Below the pieces are notes generated by a model. That model had not been told where the DNA came from. It did not search any database and worked only from the letters and a program-made list of their open reading frames with translations. From assembly GCF_001905145.1 (NCBI RefSeq), contig NZ_LWLB01000035.1, positions 62,001 to 126,000 on the forward strand: DNA of 64,000 nucleotides. Direction: 5' to 3'. The stretch's first letter is position 1. Each line of letters opens with the position of its first letter. The position numbers and the translations under genes are program-made. Origin of the DNA: Nocardiopsis sp. TSRI0078. Lineage in GTDB: Bacteria > Actinomycetota > Actinomycetes > Streptosporangiales > Streptosporangiaceae. Below are positions 8,985 to 17,890 of the stretch, in pieces.

Positions 8985-10294
8985 TCACCGGCCGGGATCG
9001 CCGACGGGCGGCGGGTAGCCGCGGGGCGGGCGCTCCTCCCGCCACGGAGTGCGGGCTCTTGCGCCGGGCAGGTCGGCCAGCTCCGGCAGGTAGCGGCGGA
9101 CGTAGACGCCGTCGGGGTCGAACCGGCGTGCCTGGCGCAGCGGGTTGAACGACCGGTTGGGCCGGGTGTCGTTACCGGTGCCCGCCACCCACTGCCAGTT
9201 GCCGTAGTTGTTCGCCACGTCCCCGTCCGTGAGGTGGGCGTGGAAGTGGTCCGCGCCCCGGCGTCAGTGCACCCGCAGGGTCCGGGTGAGGAACGCGGCG
9301 GCGATCATGCGCGCCCGGTTGTGCATGAAGCCCTATGGAGCCCTCCCGCAGCAACTGGCGCATCCCGGCGTCCACGATCGGTACACCGGTCCGTCCCTCC
9401 CTCCAGGCGTCGAGGGCGTCGGGGTCGTCGTGCCACCGCTTGTCGCGGGGCCGGTAGTCACGGACGTTCATCCCCGGGAAGGCCGAGGTGACCTGGTGGT
9501 GGAAGTCGCGCCAGGCGAGCTGGCGGACGAACGCGCCTCCGCCGGGGCGGCCCCTCGCGGACAGGGCGACCTCCAACGGGGACAGGCAGCCCAGGCGCAG
9601 GTCGGTCGACAGCCGCGAGGTCGCGGCGTCGGCCAGGTCGTCGTGCCGGTCGGGGTAGTGGGCCAGTCCCCGCCGCAGCCATGACCCCAGGCGTTCGCGG
9701 GCCGCGCGCTCGCCGCTCCGGGGCAGCTCCTCGGCGCGTCCGCCCAGGCCGCCCTCGTCCCCGTGGGGAGGCTCGCCGGGGGAGAGGCCCTCGGGCAGGC
9801 GCACGCGGCCCGGAGCCGGGGCCGGCGCGCGCCAGGCGCGGGCCTCCCACGCCCGCCAGTAGGGCGTGAACACCTTGTAGTGGTCTCCGCCCACGGGGGT
9901 GACCTCCCCCGGGGGGACCACGGTGAGTCCCGGGAAGGCGCGCACGTCCGCCCGCCTCGCGCAGACGGCGCACGCGGCGGGCGGCGAGGGAGCTGACGCC
10001 GTCGATGACGTGCACGGTCGCGGATCCGGTGGTCCTGGCCAGGGCGGCGATCTCCTCCGCCGTGTCCCCTCGGCGGAGGACCAGGTCGCCGCCGCGCTCG
10101 CGCAGCGCGGCCCGCAGGTCGGCGAGGGCGTCGGCGAGCAGGGTGACGCGGTTGCGCGCGGACCGCTCCGCCACGGCGGGGTCGAACACGAACACCGGCA
10201 GGGTCGGGCCCGGACGTTCGAGCGCGGCGGCCAGGGCCGGATGGTCGTGGACGCGAAGGTCCTGCGTGAACAGGACGATGGTGGCCGGGGCCAA
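8985..10294 (-). pseudogene. phrB: Deoxyribodipyrimidine photolyase, disrupted
   Basis: All parts of a class I CPD photolyase are present but not in one frame. The N-terminal domain reads from ATG 10294 (IVLFTQDLRVHDHPALAAAL) to about 9955, where the frame shifts before RAFPGLTVVPPGE. The FAD domain continues (WRDFHHQ, VDAGMRQLLREG) to about 9340, where ten extra bases (9330-9339) shift it again before FMHNRAR. A TGA at 9264-9266 stands where TRTLRVHWRRG is expected, i.e. TGG to TGA. The rest (NNYGNWQWVAGTGND, then RPNRSFNP) is intact to the stop at 8985. Three independent lesions argue for a real pseudogene rather than one sequencing error. Confidence 0.82.
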
Positions 10295-10389
10295 GAGGCG
10301 CTCCCTCGCTCGACGCGATCAGGCGGAAAACCATGGTCCTCCCCCGTGCGGATCCGGTGCCGAGGCCGGGGCCGGGGTAGGAAGCTTCC

Positions 10390-11373
10390 ATGAAGAAGAG
10401 CCTCTCACCTGCGAGGACCCACACGGTTCGTCCCCGGGTCGGAGTGTCCAGTTGCCTGCTCGGCGCTCCGGTGCGCTACAACGGCGGGCACTCGCGCTCA
10501 CGTTTCCTCACCGACGAGCTCGACCGGCACGTGGACTGGCTCCCGGTCTGCCCCGAGGCGGAGATCGGCCTGGGCGTCCCGCGCCCGACCCTGCGCCTGC
10601 AACGCCGGGAGGGGGAGGACCGGGTGGTCTCCAGCGCCGACGGGGCCGACCACTCGGACGAGCTGGCGCGGACCGCCGACCACCATCTGGCCCGGTTGCG
10701 CCTTCTGGACGGGTACGTGCTCAAGAACAAGTCGCCGAGTTGCGGCCTCTTCGCCCTGCCGGTGTTCGACGACGACGGCGGCCGCGTGGACGGCAAGGGG
10801 AGGGGCGCCTTCGCACGGCGCCTCACCGAGCTCCTTCCCGCGCTGCCCGTGGAGGAGCAGGGCCGCCTGATGGACCCCGTGCTGCGCGAGATGTTCGTGC
10901 AGCGGGTGTTCGCGCACGCCAGGCTGCGGGAGCTGTGGGAGTCGCCCTGGCGCCCGCGCGACCTGGTCGTGCTGCACACGCGGCACAAGCTCCAGCTGAT
11001 GTCGCACTCGCCCGACGGCTACAGGGAGACGGGCCGGATCGTGGCGCGCGCGGGAGCCTCCGCCCCCGAGGAGACCGAGGCCGCCTACACGGAGGCGTTC
11101 CACCGGGCGATGGCGGTGCGGCCGAGCCGGGGCAAGCACGTCAACGCCCTACAGCACGCCTTCGGGATGCTGAGCCCGCTGCTGGACGACGCCCGCAGGC
11201 ACGACCTGCTGGCGGCGATCGAGGACTACCGGCACGAACAGGTACCGCTGAGCGTCCCGGTGGCCCTGTTGCGCCACCACTGCACGGCGGAGGACGTCGC
11301 GTGGGCCCGCGACCAGACCTACCTCCGCCCCTACCCCGACGAACTGCGGCTGCGGCACTCCGTCGCGGTCTGA
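10390..11373 (+). CDS. DUF523 plus DUF1722 protein (YbgA family)
   Basis: 327 residues. The N-terminal DUF523 half has the cysteine motifs SSCLLGAPVRYNGG, VCPE and KNKSPSCG. The C-terminal DUF1722 half (YbgA) has HTRHKLQLMSHSP and VNALQHAFG. In enterobacteria ybgA is next to phr, and here the gene is divergent from the broken photolyase 95 bp away, so the association is kept though phr is lost. The cysteines resemble those of related 2-thiouracil desulfidases with an iron-sulfur cluster; activity here is unproven. Confidence 0.88.
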   Translation: MKKSLSPARTHTVRPRVGVSSCLLGAPVRYNGGHSRSRFLTDELDRHVDWLPVCPEAEIGLGVPRPTLRLQRREGEDRVVSSADGADHSDELARTADHHLARLRLLDGYVLKNKSPSCGLFALPVFDDDGGRVDGKGRGAFARRLTELLPALPVEEQGRLMDPVLREMFVQRVFAHARLRELWESPWRPRDLVVLHTRHKLQLMSHSPDGYRETGRIVARAGASAPEETEAAYTEAFHRAMAVRPSRGKHVNALQHAFGMLSPLLDDARRHDLLAAIEDYRHEQVPLSVPVALLRHHCTAEDVAWARDQTYLRPYPDELRLRHSVAV

Positions 11374-11701
11374 TCCCCGGACGGCCGCGGCACGGACACG
11401 CCCACGGCGCCGCCGGCCGCGGTGAACGGTGTTCCCGGGTCCCGGTCGGCTCCCGCCGACCCGGCCCCGACGCCGCCGGGCTCCCTGTGGCGGTCGCCAC
11501 GTTCGGCCCGCGCGCGGTGCCGCGGCCCCGCGGAGGCCGGAGGTGCTCCCCGCCCGGCGACGTGGGCATCCCCGCGCCGGTTACACCGGGGAACGCCCGG
11601 AGTCAACACCCGGCCCCTCGAACGAACCGGTGGGGAACAGTGTGTACCTTCGTCGCTGTTGACGACAGCGGCTGTGCACACGACCTGAAGGGACCCGCCC
11701 G
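11374..11701. other. Intergenic region upstream of mshA, no gene seen
   Basis: 328 bp between the DUF523/DUF1722 gene and mshA. Frames here are short and lack support. Near the 3' end a small dyad GCTGT-TGACG-ACAGC lies about 40-55 bp before mshA and may belong to its promoter. No terminator-like hairpin with a T run was seen. Confidence 0.5.
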
Positions 11702-13000
11702 GTGTCTGGAATCGTTCCCGTGGGAGGACAGGCGTCGGACCCGTCCCGAGTCGCGACCGTCAGTCTGCACACCTCCCCGCTCGACCAGCCCGGCACCGGC
11801 GACGCGGGCGGCATGAACGTGTACGTGGTCGAGGTGGCCCGGCGCATGGCCGAACGCGGTGTGGCCGTGGACGTGTTCACCCGCGCGACCAGTCCCGACC
11901 TGCCCCCGGTGGTGGAGCTCGCCCCGGGTGTGAACGTGCGGCACGTGCCCGCCGGTCCCTACGGCCGCCTGGACAAGAACACCCTCGCCGAGCACCTGTG
12001 CCCGTTCATCTTCGGGATGCTGCGGGCCGAGGCCCAGAGCGAACCGGGGCACTACGACCTCGTGCACGGCCACTACTGGCTCTCGGGCCAGGCCGGCGTG
12101 GTGGCCGCCCGGCGCTGGGGCGTGCCCCTGGTGCAGTCCATGCACACCATGGCCCGGGTGAAGAACGCCTCCCTGGCCGAGGGGGACGAGCCCGAGCCCG
12201 AGACCCGTGTGCTCGGGGAGGACCAGCTCGTCCGCCAGGCCGACCAGCTGATCGCCAACACCGACGACGAGGCCCGCCAGCTGAGGGACCACTACGGTGC
12301 CCGCGACAACCAGATCAGCGTCATCCCGCCCGGTGTGGACCTGGAGGTGTTCACCCCCGGCTCGCGCCAGGAGGCGCTGGCGCGGATCGGGCTTCCCGCC
12401 GGCACCGAGCTGCTTCTGTTCGTGGGGCGCGTGCAGCGGCTGAAGGCCCCCGACGTGCTCATCCGTGCCGCGGCCGAGCTCCTGGAGCGCGACCCCTCGC
12501 TGCGGGAGCGCCTGGTGGTGGGCGTGGTCGGCGGCCTGTCCGGCGGCGGCATGCGCGAACCGGGGCTGCTCACCGGCCTGGCCCGCTCCCTGGGCGTGGC
12601 GGACGTGGTGCGGATCGAACCGCCGCAGAGCCGCGAGCGGCTGGCCGACTACTACCGCGCGGCCGCGGTGACCGTGGTGCCGTCCTACTCGGAGTCGTTC
12701 GGCCTGGTGGCGGTGGAGTCGCAGGCATGCGGCACCCCGGTGCTGGCCGCGCACGTGGGAGGGCTGGCCACGGCGGTGGCGGACGGGGTGTCCGGGGTCC
12801 TGGTGAAGGGGCACGACCCCGTCGACTACGCGGCCGAGCTGTACCGGATGATCTCCGAGCCGATGTGGCGTGCCAAGCTGGCGATGGCCGCGCCGGCGCA
12901 CGCCGCCACCCTGGGCTGGTCGCGGACCGTGGACGAACTGCTTGACGTGTACCGGGCGAGTACGGCCCCGCGCGCGCTGCCGCTGGCCGCGTGCAGATGA
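11702..13000 (+). CDS. mshA: D-inositol-3-phosphate glycosyltransferase MshA
   Basis: 432 residues, a GT-B fold glycosyltransferase of family GT4. It catalyses the first step of mycothiol synthesis, transferring GlcNAc from UDP-GlcNAc to 1L-inositol-1-phosphate. The N-terminal signature LDQPGTGDAGGMNVYVVEVA, the histidine stretch VHGHYWLSGQAG and the C-terminal nucleotide-sugar motif ESFGLVAVESQACGTPVLA are as in known MshA. GTG 11702 has AAGGGA about 8 bases upstream. The order mshA-ybjN-gpm is conserved in actinomycetes. mshD lies at 45.7 kb. Confidence 0.95.
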   Translation: MSGIVPVGGQASDPSRVATVSLHTSPLDQPGTGDAGGMNVYVVEVARRMAERGVAVDVFTRATSPDLPPVVELAPGVNVRHVPAGPYGRLDKNTLAEHLCPFIFGMLRAEAQSEPGHYDLVHGHYWLSGQAGVVAARRWGVPLVQSMHTMARVKNASLAEGDEPEPETRVLGEDQLVRQADQLIANTDDEARQLRDHYGARDNQISVIPPGVDLEVFTPGSRQEALARIGLPAGTELLLFVGRVQRLKAPDVLIRAAAELLERDPSLRERLVVGVVGGLSGGGMREPGLLTGLARSLGVADVVRIEPPQSRERLADYYRAAAVTVVPSYSESFGLVAVESQACGTPVLAAHVGGLATAVADGVSGVLVKGHDPVDYAAELYRMISEPMWRAKLAMAAPAHAATLGWSRTVDELLDVYRASTAPRALPLAACR

Positions 13001-13020
13001 CCGAGGGAGGGATGTACGAG

Positions 13021-13533
13021 GTGGGTAGGGAAGCGGCCCGCACCGTCGCGGCCGAGGCGATCGCCGCCGCCGTGGAGGAGTCCGGACTGGAGGCGGAGCG
13101 CCCCCGCGAGGGGTCGTTCCTGGTCACCCTGCCTGGCAGGGCCAAGCTCAAGACCCTCGTGTGGCTGGAGGTGGGGCCGCACAGCCTCACCCTGACGTCG
13201 TTCTTCTGCCGCCAGCCGGACGAGAACCACGCCGGGTTCTACCTGTGGCTGATGCGCCTGAACGCGGACATGTACGGGATGGCGTTCGTCGCGGACGAGG
13301 TCGGCGACGTGTACATCCGCGGCCGCCTGCCGCTGGAGGGGGTCACCCCCGAGGAGGTCGACCGGCTGCTGGGGTGCGTGCTCACCTACTCGGACGAGAA
13401 CTTCAACGGGGCGCTGGAGCGGGGGTTCGCGTCGGCGATCCGCAAGGAGTGGCGGTGGCGGGCCGAACGCGGCCACGACATGCGCAACCTGAGGTCGTTC
13501 GCCCACCTGGTCGGACCGGGAGAGGACCGCTAG
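13021..13533 (+). CDS. YbjN domain-containing protein
   Basis: About 170 residues, a YbjN family protein, an alpha/beta fold related to type III secretion chaperones and of unsettled function. Family features include PDENHAGFYLWLMRLN and LPLEGVTPEEVDRLLG. GTG 13021 was chosen because AGGGAGGG lies 9 bases upstream; ATG 12991 (overlapping mshA) and ATG 13012 (inside that Shine-Dalgarno) are in frame but less likely. It follows mshA almost without a gap and precedes gpmA, the standard actinobacterial order. A link to mycothiol is only positional. Confidence 0.87.
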   Translation: MGREAARTVAAEAIAAAVEESGLEAERPREGSFLVTLPGRAKLKTLVWLEVGPHSLTLTSFFCRQPDENHAGFYLWLMRLNADMYGMAFVADEVGDVYIRGRLPLEGVTPEEVDRLLGCVLTYSDENFNGALERGFASAIRKEWRWRAERGHDMRNLRSFAHLVGPGEDR

Positions 13534-13584
13534 GAGCGACGGGTGGGCTCCCGGGCCAGGGAGCGGGGTGGCTAGGCTGACCCC

Positions 13585-14331
13585 ATGGGAACTCTGGTAC
13601 TGCTGCGACACGGTGAGAGCGTCTGGAACGCGAAGGGCCTGTTCACCGGCTGGGTGGACGTCGACCTCTCCGCCAAGGGCGAGGAGGAGGCCCGCCGGGG
13701 CGGCGAGCTGCTCAAGGAGGCCGGTGTACGGCCGGACGTGGTCCACACCTCCCTCCTCAAGCGCGCCATCCGCACCGCGAACCTGGCGCTGGACACCGCC
13801 GACCTGCACTGGCTGCCGGTCGAGCGCTCCTGGCGTCTGAACGAGCGCCACTACGGCGCGCTCCAGGGCAAGGACAAGGCGCAGACGCGCGAGGAGTACG
13901 GCGAAGAGCAGTTCATGATCTGGCGCCGCTCCTACGACACCCCGCCGCCGCCCATCGCCGACGACGACACCTACTCCCAGGCCGGTGACGCCCGCTACGG
14001 CGAGCTGCCGCCGGAGCTGCTGCCGCGCACCGAGTGCCTCAAGGACGTGCTGGAGCGCGCCCTGCCGTACTGGTACGACTCGGTCGTCCCGGACCTGGCC
14101 GCGGGCAGGACCGTGCTGGTCGCCGCGCACGGCAACTCGCTGCGCGCGCTGGTCAAGCACCTGGACGGCGTCAGCGACACCGACATCGCGGGGCTGAACA
14201 TCCCGACGGGCATCCCGCTGCGGTACGACCTGGACGACCGGTTCAAGCCGACCAACCCCGGCGGTACCTACCTCGACCCGGAGGCCGCCAAGGACGCCAT
14301 CGAGGCCGTCGCCAACCAGGGCAGGAAGTAG
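13585..14331 (+). CDS. gpmA: 2,3-bisphosphoglycerate-dependent phosphoglycerate mutase
   Basis: 248 residues, the length of dPGM enzymes. LLRHGESVWN near the N-terminus carries the phosphorylated histidine. ERHYGALQGKDKAQT and the second histidine in AAHGNSLRALVKHLD complete the active site. It interconverts 3- and 2-phosphoglycerate in glycolysis and gluconeogenesis in the cytoplasm. ATG 13585 is 51 bp after ybjN, likely the same transcript. A strong hairpin follows at 14361. Confidence 0.96.
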   Translation: MGTLVLLRHGESVWNAKGLFTGWVDVDLSAKGEEEARRGGELLKEAGVRPDVVHTSLLKRAIRTANLALDTADLHWLPVERSWRLNERHYGALQGKDKAQTREEYGEEQFMIWRRSYDTPPPPIADDDTYSQAGDARYGELPPELLPRTECLKDVLERALPYWYDSVVPDLAAGRTVLVAAHGNSLRALVKHLDGVSDTDIAGLNIPTGIPLRYDLDDRFKPTNPGGTYLDPEAAKDAIEAVANQGRK

Positions 14332-14360
14332 CCCTCCTCCCCGGTCCTTCCGCCCGCTTC

Positions 14361-14392
14361 CCGTGCCCGCGCCGCCGCCGGCGCGGGCACGG
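14361..14392. terminator. Hairpin between convergent gpmA and dsrE-like genes
   Basis: A perfect 13-bp inverted repeat (14361-14373 with 14380-14392, six-base loop), all G/C, 30 bp after the gpmA stop. It lacks a T run, as is usual for actinomycete terminators, and could serve both converging genes. Confidence 0.65.
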
Positions 14393-14511
14393 CCGTGTCC
14401 GGGGGCCGGGGGGCGCGGCGAGGCGGGCGCGGGTCCTGGCCCCGCCACAGGGCGGGGTCGCGCGGGGGCGCCACGCCGGAGCGCCCCCGTCCTGGGGGCG
14501 GCGCGTACCCC

Positions 14512-14874
14512 TCAGTAGACGAGGGCCTGCGCGCCCTCCCGGACGGCCTCCTCCACGAAGGTCGGTGCCCCGGCGATGCGCACCCCGTCGAGGAGGTCGT
14601 CCCGGGTGAGGTCGCGACGGGCCGCGCACTGGGTGCACACCGTCACCCCGCCCGCTGCGAGCACCGAGTCGAGGAGGTCCTTGAGGGGCGCGGCGTGCGG
14701 GAGGGAGAAGCGCTCGGCACGGCCGGGGACCGCGAACCACGCCGACTCCCCGGTCAGCCACAGCGAGACGTCGACACCGCTGGCCAGGGCCGCGGCGGCC
14801 ACCGTGAAGGCCTGGTTGCACCGCTCGGGATCATCCTCACCGGCGGTGACCTTGATCACCAACGAACGAGACAT
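14512..14874 (-). CDS. DsrE family sulfur-relay-like protein
   Basis: 120 residues with the DsrE/DsrF-like fold: LVIKVTAGEDDPERCNQAF at the start, GVDVSLWLTGES in the middle, and the conserved cysteines in VTVCTQCAARRDLT. DsrE proteins pass persulfide sulfur or act in small alpha/beta complexes; the partner here is not visible. ATG 14874 fits the domain start. It lies 14 bp after the GIDE-like membrane gene upstream on the same strand, so co-transcription is likely. Confidence 0.82.
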   Translation of the reverse strand: MSRSLVIKVTAGEDDPERCNQAFTVAAAALASGVDVSLWLTGESAWFAVPGRAERFSLPHAAPLKDLLDSVLAAGGVTVCTQCAARRDLTRDDLLDGVRIAGAPTFVEEAVREGAQALVY

Positions 14875-14888
14875 GGCCGCCACCCTAC

Positions 14889-15662
14889 TCAGCCCGTGAC
14901 GGCGGTGAGCACGGCGCCCGCCACCGAGCAGAACACGAAGGCCGCGGTGAGCACCAGCGCCTCGGTCCGGCGGGGGGAGACGCGCGCCGGCTGCTCGTCC
15001 ACCCCGTGCTCGATGCCGAGGGCCGCGCCCTCGGACGCGGCCAGGACCACGCGTCCGCCGCGCACCTGGACCTGGCCGGTGACGCGCACACGGGCGCCGG
15101 GGCGGATCACCCACTCGCGGTACTCGAACTCGATGGTCTCGCCGCGGAAGACGCCGGAGATCCGGCCGCGCACACGAGGCAGCAGGTCGTCGGCGGGGGA
15201 GGCCACACCCGGCTGGGGGCGCCCCACCACGCGCTTCAGGCACAGTTCGGCGTCCCGGGGCGCGGCACCGCTCGGATCGACGAAGACCCGGTCGGCTTCA
15301 CCGGAGCGGCCCTCGGCCACGATCCCGAACAGGTCCTCGGAGGAGTAGTCGGCGATGGAGTCGCAGGCCCGCTCGCGGACCGCACCCCCCTCCGGGCCCC
15401 GGTTGGGCGACCAGTAGTGGCGCAGCACCTCGTGACCGTGCCACACGCACTCCGCGCCGGCCAGGCCGGAGGCGACGGGTCCGTCGGGACCGGGAGCGGC
15501 CACACCGGTGAGTGTGACGCGCCTGCCCTCCCGGGCCGCCACCGCTCCGGGACGCAGCCGGGCCAGGCTGAGCTGCCGCAGCCAGCGCCGCAGGGCGAGC
15601 ACCGTCAGGGGGAGCAGGATCACCGCGACCACGAGCAGCGCCGAACCGATCACCAGTAACAC
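14889..15662 (-). CDS. GIDE-domain-like membrane protein
   Basis: About 257 residues. Hydrophobic segments occur at the N-terminus (LVIGSALLVVAVILLPLTVL) and the C-terminus (ALVLTAAFVFCSVAGAVLTA). The middle has the look of the GIDE/E3-ligase-associated domain found in bacterial membrane proteins (CVWHGHEVLRHYW, VFVDPSGA, GEADR, YREWVIRPGARVRVTGQV). No RING finger is present, so ligase activity is not implied. GTG 15662 was chosen for AAAGGGG six bases upstream; the frame stays open to 15743. Function unknown. Confidence 0.72.
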   Translation of the reverse strand: MLLVIGSALLVVAVILLPLTVLALRRWLRQLSLARLRPGAVAAREGRRVTLTGVAAPGPDGPVASGLAGAECVWHGHEVLRHYWSPNRGPEGGAVRERACDSIADYSSEDLFGIVAEGRSGEADRVFVDPSGAAPRDAELCLKRVVGRPQPGVASPADDLLPRVRGRISGVFRGETIEFEYREWVIRPGARVRVTGQVQVRGGRVVLAASEGAALGIEHGVDEQPARVSPRRTEALVLTAAFVFCSVAGAVLTAVTG

Positions 15663-15871
15663 AGGCCGCCCCTTTGGAAAGTGCGTGAGGTCATACGACA
15701 GCGGCGGACATAACACCCCGTGGCCACACCGCGTTGCTGACAATCTTTACCAGTTCTCCGGGAAAGCGGGGCCAATTGGGCATGTCCGTACCGGGACACC
15801 GGAGTGGCGGTCGCCACGTGGGCCCGCCGGTGGTCACCGCCACCCCCTCGTCGCCGCTACGCTCGGGGGTT

Positions 15872-16411
15872 ATGGACGCTGAGGTACACCCCGATCTGGC
15901 GAAACTGTCCTTCCTGCTCGGCCGCTGGGAGGGCGTGGGCGTCGCCGGCTACGCCGACGTGGAGGAGTTCCAGTTCGGCCAGGAGCTCGAGTTCTCGCAG
16001 AGGGCGGATCTGCCGTACCTGGCCTTCACGAGCAGGGCCTGGCGGATGACCCCGGGAGGCGAGCCGGGCGAGCTGGTCACCGAGGAGTCGGGCTACTGGC
16101 GCGTGCGCCCGGAGTCCGAGGCCGGGGAGCGCGGGTCGGACGAGCCCGTCGTACACCTGGAGGCGCTGATCGTGCACCCCGAGGGCTTCACCGAGGTGTA
16201 CCTGGGCAACGTGTTCGCGAACCGGGTGGAGATGTCCACCGACGCGGTGGTGCACACCGAGACCGGGATCGACGCGACCGCCTCGCACCGGCTGTACGGC
16301 CTGTTCGGCGACAACCGGGAGACGCTGGGGTACGCCTGGGACCTGGCCGCGCGCGGCCACAGCCTGCGCTCGTACATGTCCGCGCAGCTCAAGCGGGTCG
16401 AGGCGAAGTAG
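15872..16411 (+). CDS. Nitrobindin/FABP-like haem-binding domain protein
   Basis: 179 residues. The N-terminal GRWEGVGVAGYADVEEFQFGQ is the signature of the nitrobindin-like beta barrel (THAP4-type, formerly DUF1794), and the C-terminal barrel strands are intact. Relatives bind ferric haem and react with nitric oxide or peroxynitrite; haem binding is inferred for this protein. In actinomycetes the gene is usually near ygfZ and often a fur gene. Here ygfZ follows but no fur gene is present between them. Confidence 0.85.
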   Translation: MDAEVHPDLAKLSFLLGRWEGVGVAGYADVEEFQFGQELEFSQRADLPYLAFTSRAWRMTPGGEPGELVTEESGYWRVRPESEAGERGSDEPVVHLEALIVHPEGFTEVYLGNVFANRVEMSTDAVVHTETGIDATASHRLYGLFGDNRETLGYAWDLAARGHSLRSYMSAQLKRVEAK

Positions 16412-16596
16412 CCGAGCAGCCGGAAGAAGCGGCGAAGGCGCCCGGGGAGGCGGTCGGGGCCCGTCCCCGGACAAGGGCAGACCCCGGGCTGTCTCCCGCC
16501 TTGGGGCGGGGCCGGTCGGACGAGTCCGGCAGCCCGGGGTCCGGGTGTCCGTCTGGGATTCGCTGCGAACGGCGTCGCGCGAACGCGAGCGTCGTC

Positions 16597-16635
16597 CTAG
16601 CGGACGGCCACCTCGCCAGTCCTAAGATCAACCAT
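16597..16635 (-). CDS. Possible 12-residue ORF behind a near-complete anti-16S Shine-Dalgarno
   Basis: ATG 16635 to TAG 16597 encodes MVDLRTGEVAVR. Upstream (16641-16656, minus strand) reads GGAAAGGAGGTGGTCC, which can pair with almost the entire 3' tail of 16S rRNA. A promoter-like pair lies behind it: TTGCCC (16693-16698), an 18-bp spacer, and TACTGT (16669-16674), with a perfect dyad in the spacer. I do not recognise the peptide. It may be a tiny protein, a leader ORF, or a ribosome-binding RNA. A longer overlapping frame (16631-16389) shows no family features. Confidence 0.4.
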   Translation of the reverse strand: MVDLRTGEVAVR

Positions 16636-16668
16636 TACTTGGACCACCTCCTTTCCTGCGTGCCACCG

Positions 16669-16698
16669 ACAGTACGTCCCACGCGAGCCGTGGGGCAA
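16669..16698 (-). promoter_or_regulatory. Promoter with spacer dyad for the 12-codon ORF
   Basis: Minus-strand -35 TTGCCC at 16693-16698 and -10 TACTGT at 16669-16674, 18-bp spacer. Inside the spacer, CCCACG (16678-16683) and CGTGGG (16689-16694) form a perfect 6-bp dyad with a 5-base centre, an operator-like position. Divergent ygfZ starts at 16776, so the regulator could affect both. Confidence 0.45.
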
Positions 16699-16775
16699 AT
16701 GTTTTTTCTGTGAGCAAAACCGCAGGTGGTAGACGTGCTTTCGGGCCCCTTGGCGGGGCGGCTAGGCTCGGCGGT

Positions 16776-17798
16776 ATGACTTCGCCGCTGCTGAGCACAC
16801 CGGGCGCCGTGAGCGCCGAGTCCCCCGACTCCGGGATCGCCGCGCACTACGGCGACCCCTCCCACGAGGGGCGTGCCGTCGAACGTTCGAGCGCGTGGGT
16901 CGACCGGAGCAACCGGGGCGTGGTCCGGGTGTCGGGGCCCGACCGCCTGGGCTGGCTCAACGATCTCACCAGCCAGCTGACCACGGGCCTGGCTCCGGGG
17001 ACCGGCACCGAGGCGCTGGTCCTGGACACCCGGGGACACCTGCGGCACCACCTCTGCCTGGTGGACGACGGCGAGGCCACCTGGATCCACACCGAGCCCG
17101 GGGACGGCCCGGGCCTGGCCGGGTTCCTGGACTCGATGCGGTTCATGCTGCGTGTGGAGGTGGAGGACCTGAGCGACTCCCGCGCGGTACTGACCGTGCT
17201 CGGCCCGGACCGCGCCAAGGTGGTCGGGGCCGTCGCGCTCGACGACGTACCCGCGCGCGCGACCGAGGGGGAGATCGACCTCCTCCTGCCCGCCGACCGG
17301 CTCACCGGCGCGGCCGAGGCGCTCACGGAGGCCGGGGCGCGCCCGGCGGGCATGTGGGCCTACGAGGCGAACCGGATCGCGGAGCACCGGGTGCGCCCTG
17401 GACTGGACACCGACGACCGCACGATCCCGCACGAGGTGGACTGGGTGGGCCGGGCGGTGCACCTGGAGAAGGGCTGCTACCCGGGCCAGGAGACGGTGGC
17501 GCGTGTGCACAACCTGGGCCGCCCGCCGCGCCGCCTGGTGATGCTGCACCTGGACGGCACCGCCGAGCGCCTGCCGGAGGTGGGTGCCGCGCTCGAACTG
17601 GACGGACGGGCCGTGGGCCGGGTGGGCACGTCGGCCCGCCACCACGAACTGGGGCCGATCGCCCTGGGGGTGGTCAGGCGCGCGGTGCCGACCGAGGCCG
17701 ACCTGGTGGTGGACGGCATCGCCGCCGGGCAGGAGGTCGTGGTGGACCCGGACACGGGTGCCAACGCCCAGATCAACCTGCGCCGCCGCCCCCGCTGA
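16776..17798 (+). CDS. ygfZ: YgfZ/GcvT-like folate-binding protein
   Basis: 340 residues, folate-binding GcvT-like fold. The C-terminal signature KGCYPGQETVARVHNLG (near residues 230-246) contains the conserved KGCYxGQE motif that defines YgfZ. The family assists iron-sulfur cluster assembly and repair, dependent on tetrahydrofolate, in the cytoplasm. ATG 16776 was chosen because it begins the conserved N-terminus; ATG 16710 in frame has no homologous extension. Neighbour of the nitrobindin-like gene as in other actinomycetes. Confidence 0.93.
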   Translation: MTSPLLSTPGAVSAESPDSGIAAHYGDPSHEGRAVERSSAWVDRSNRGVVRVSGPDRLGWLNDLTSQLTTGLAPGTGTEALVLDTRGHLRHHLCLVDDGEATWIHTEPGDGPGLAGFLDSMRFMLRVEVEDLSDSRAVLTVLGPDRAKVVGAVALDDVPARATEGEIDLLLPADRLTGAAEALTEAGARPAGMWAYEANRIAEHRVRPGLDTDDRTIPHEVDWVGRAVHLEKGCYPGQETVARVHNLGRPPRRLVMLHLDGTAERLPEVGAALELDGRAVGRVGTSARHHELGPIALGVVRRAVPTEADLVVDGIAAGQEVVVDPDTGANAQINLRRRPR

Positions 17799-17890
17799 CG
17801 CCGTGCCGGAAGGGGTTCGCGGCCCCGCCCCGCGCGCTCCCGCGCCCGTGACGGGGCCGTCCTGGGCGGGCCTCGTGCGGCGCACGGGCC

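Noticed and set aside
16389..16631. 80-residue minus-strand frame after the tiny ORF
   Set aside because: Low-complexity Arg/Pro/Ser composition, TTG start without its own ribosome site, no similarity recognised.
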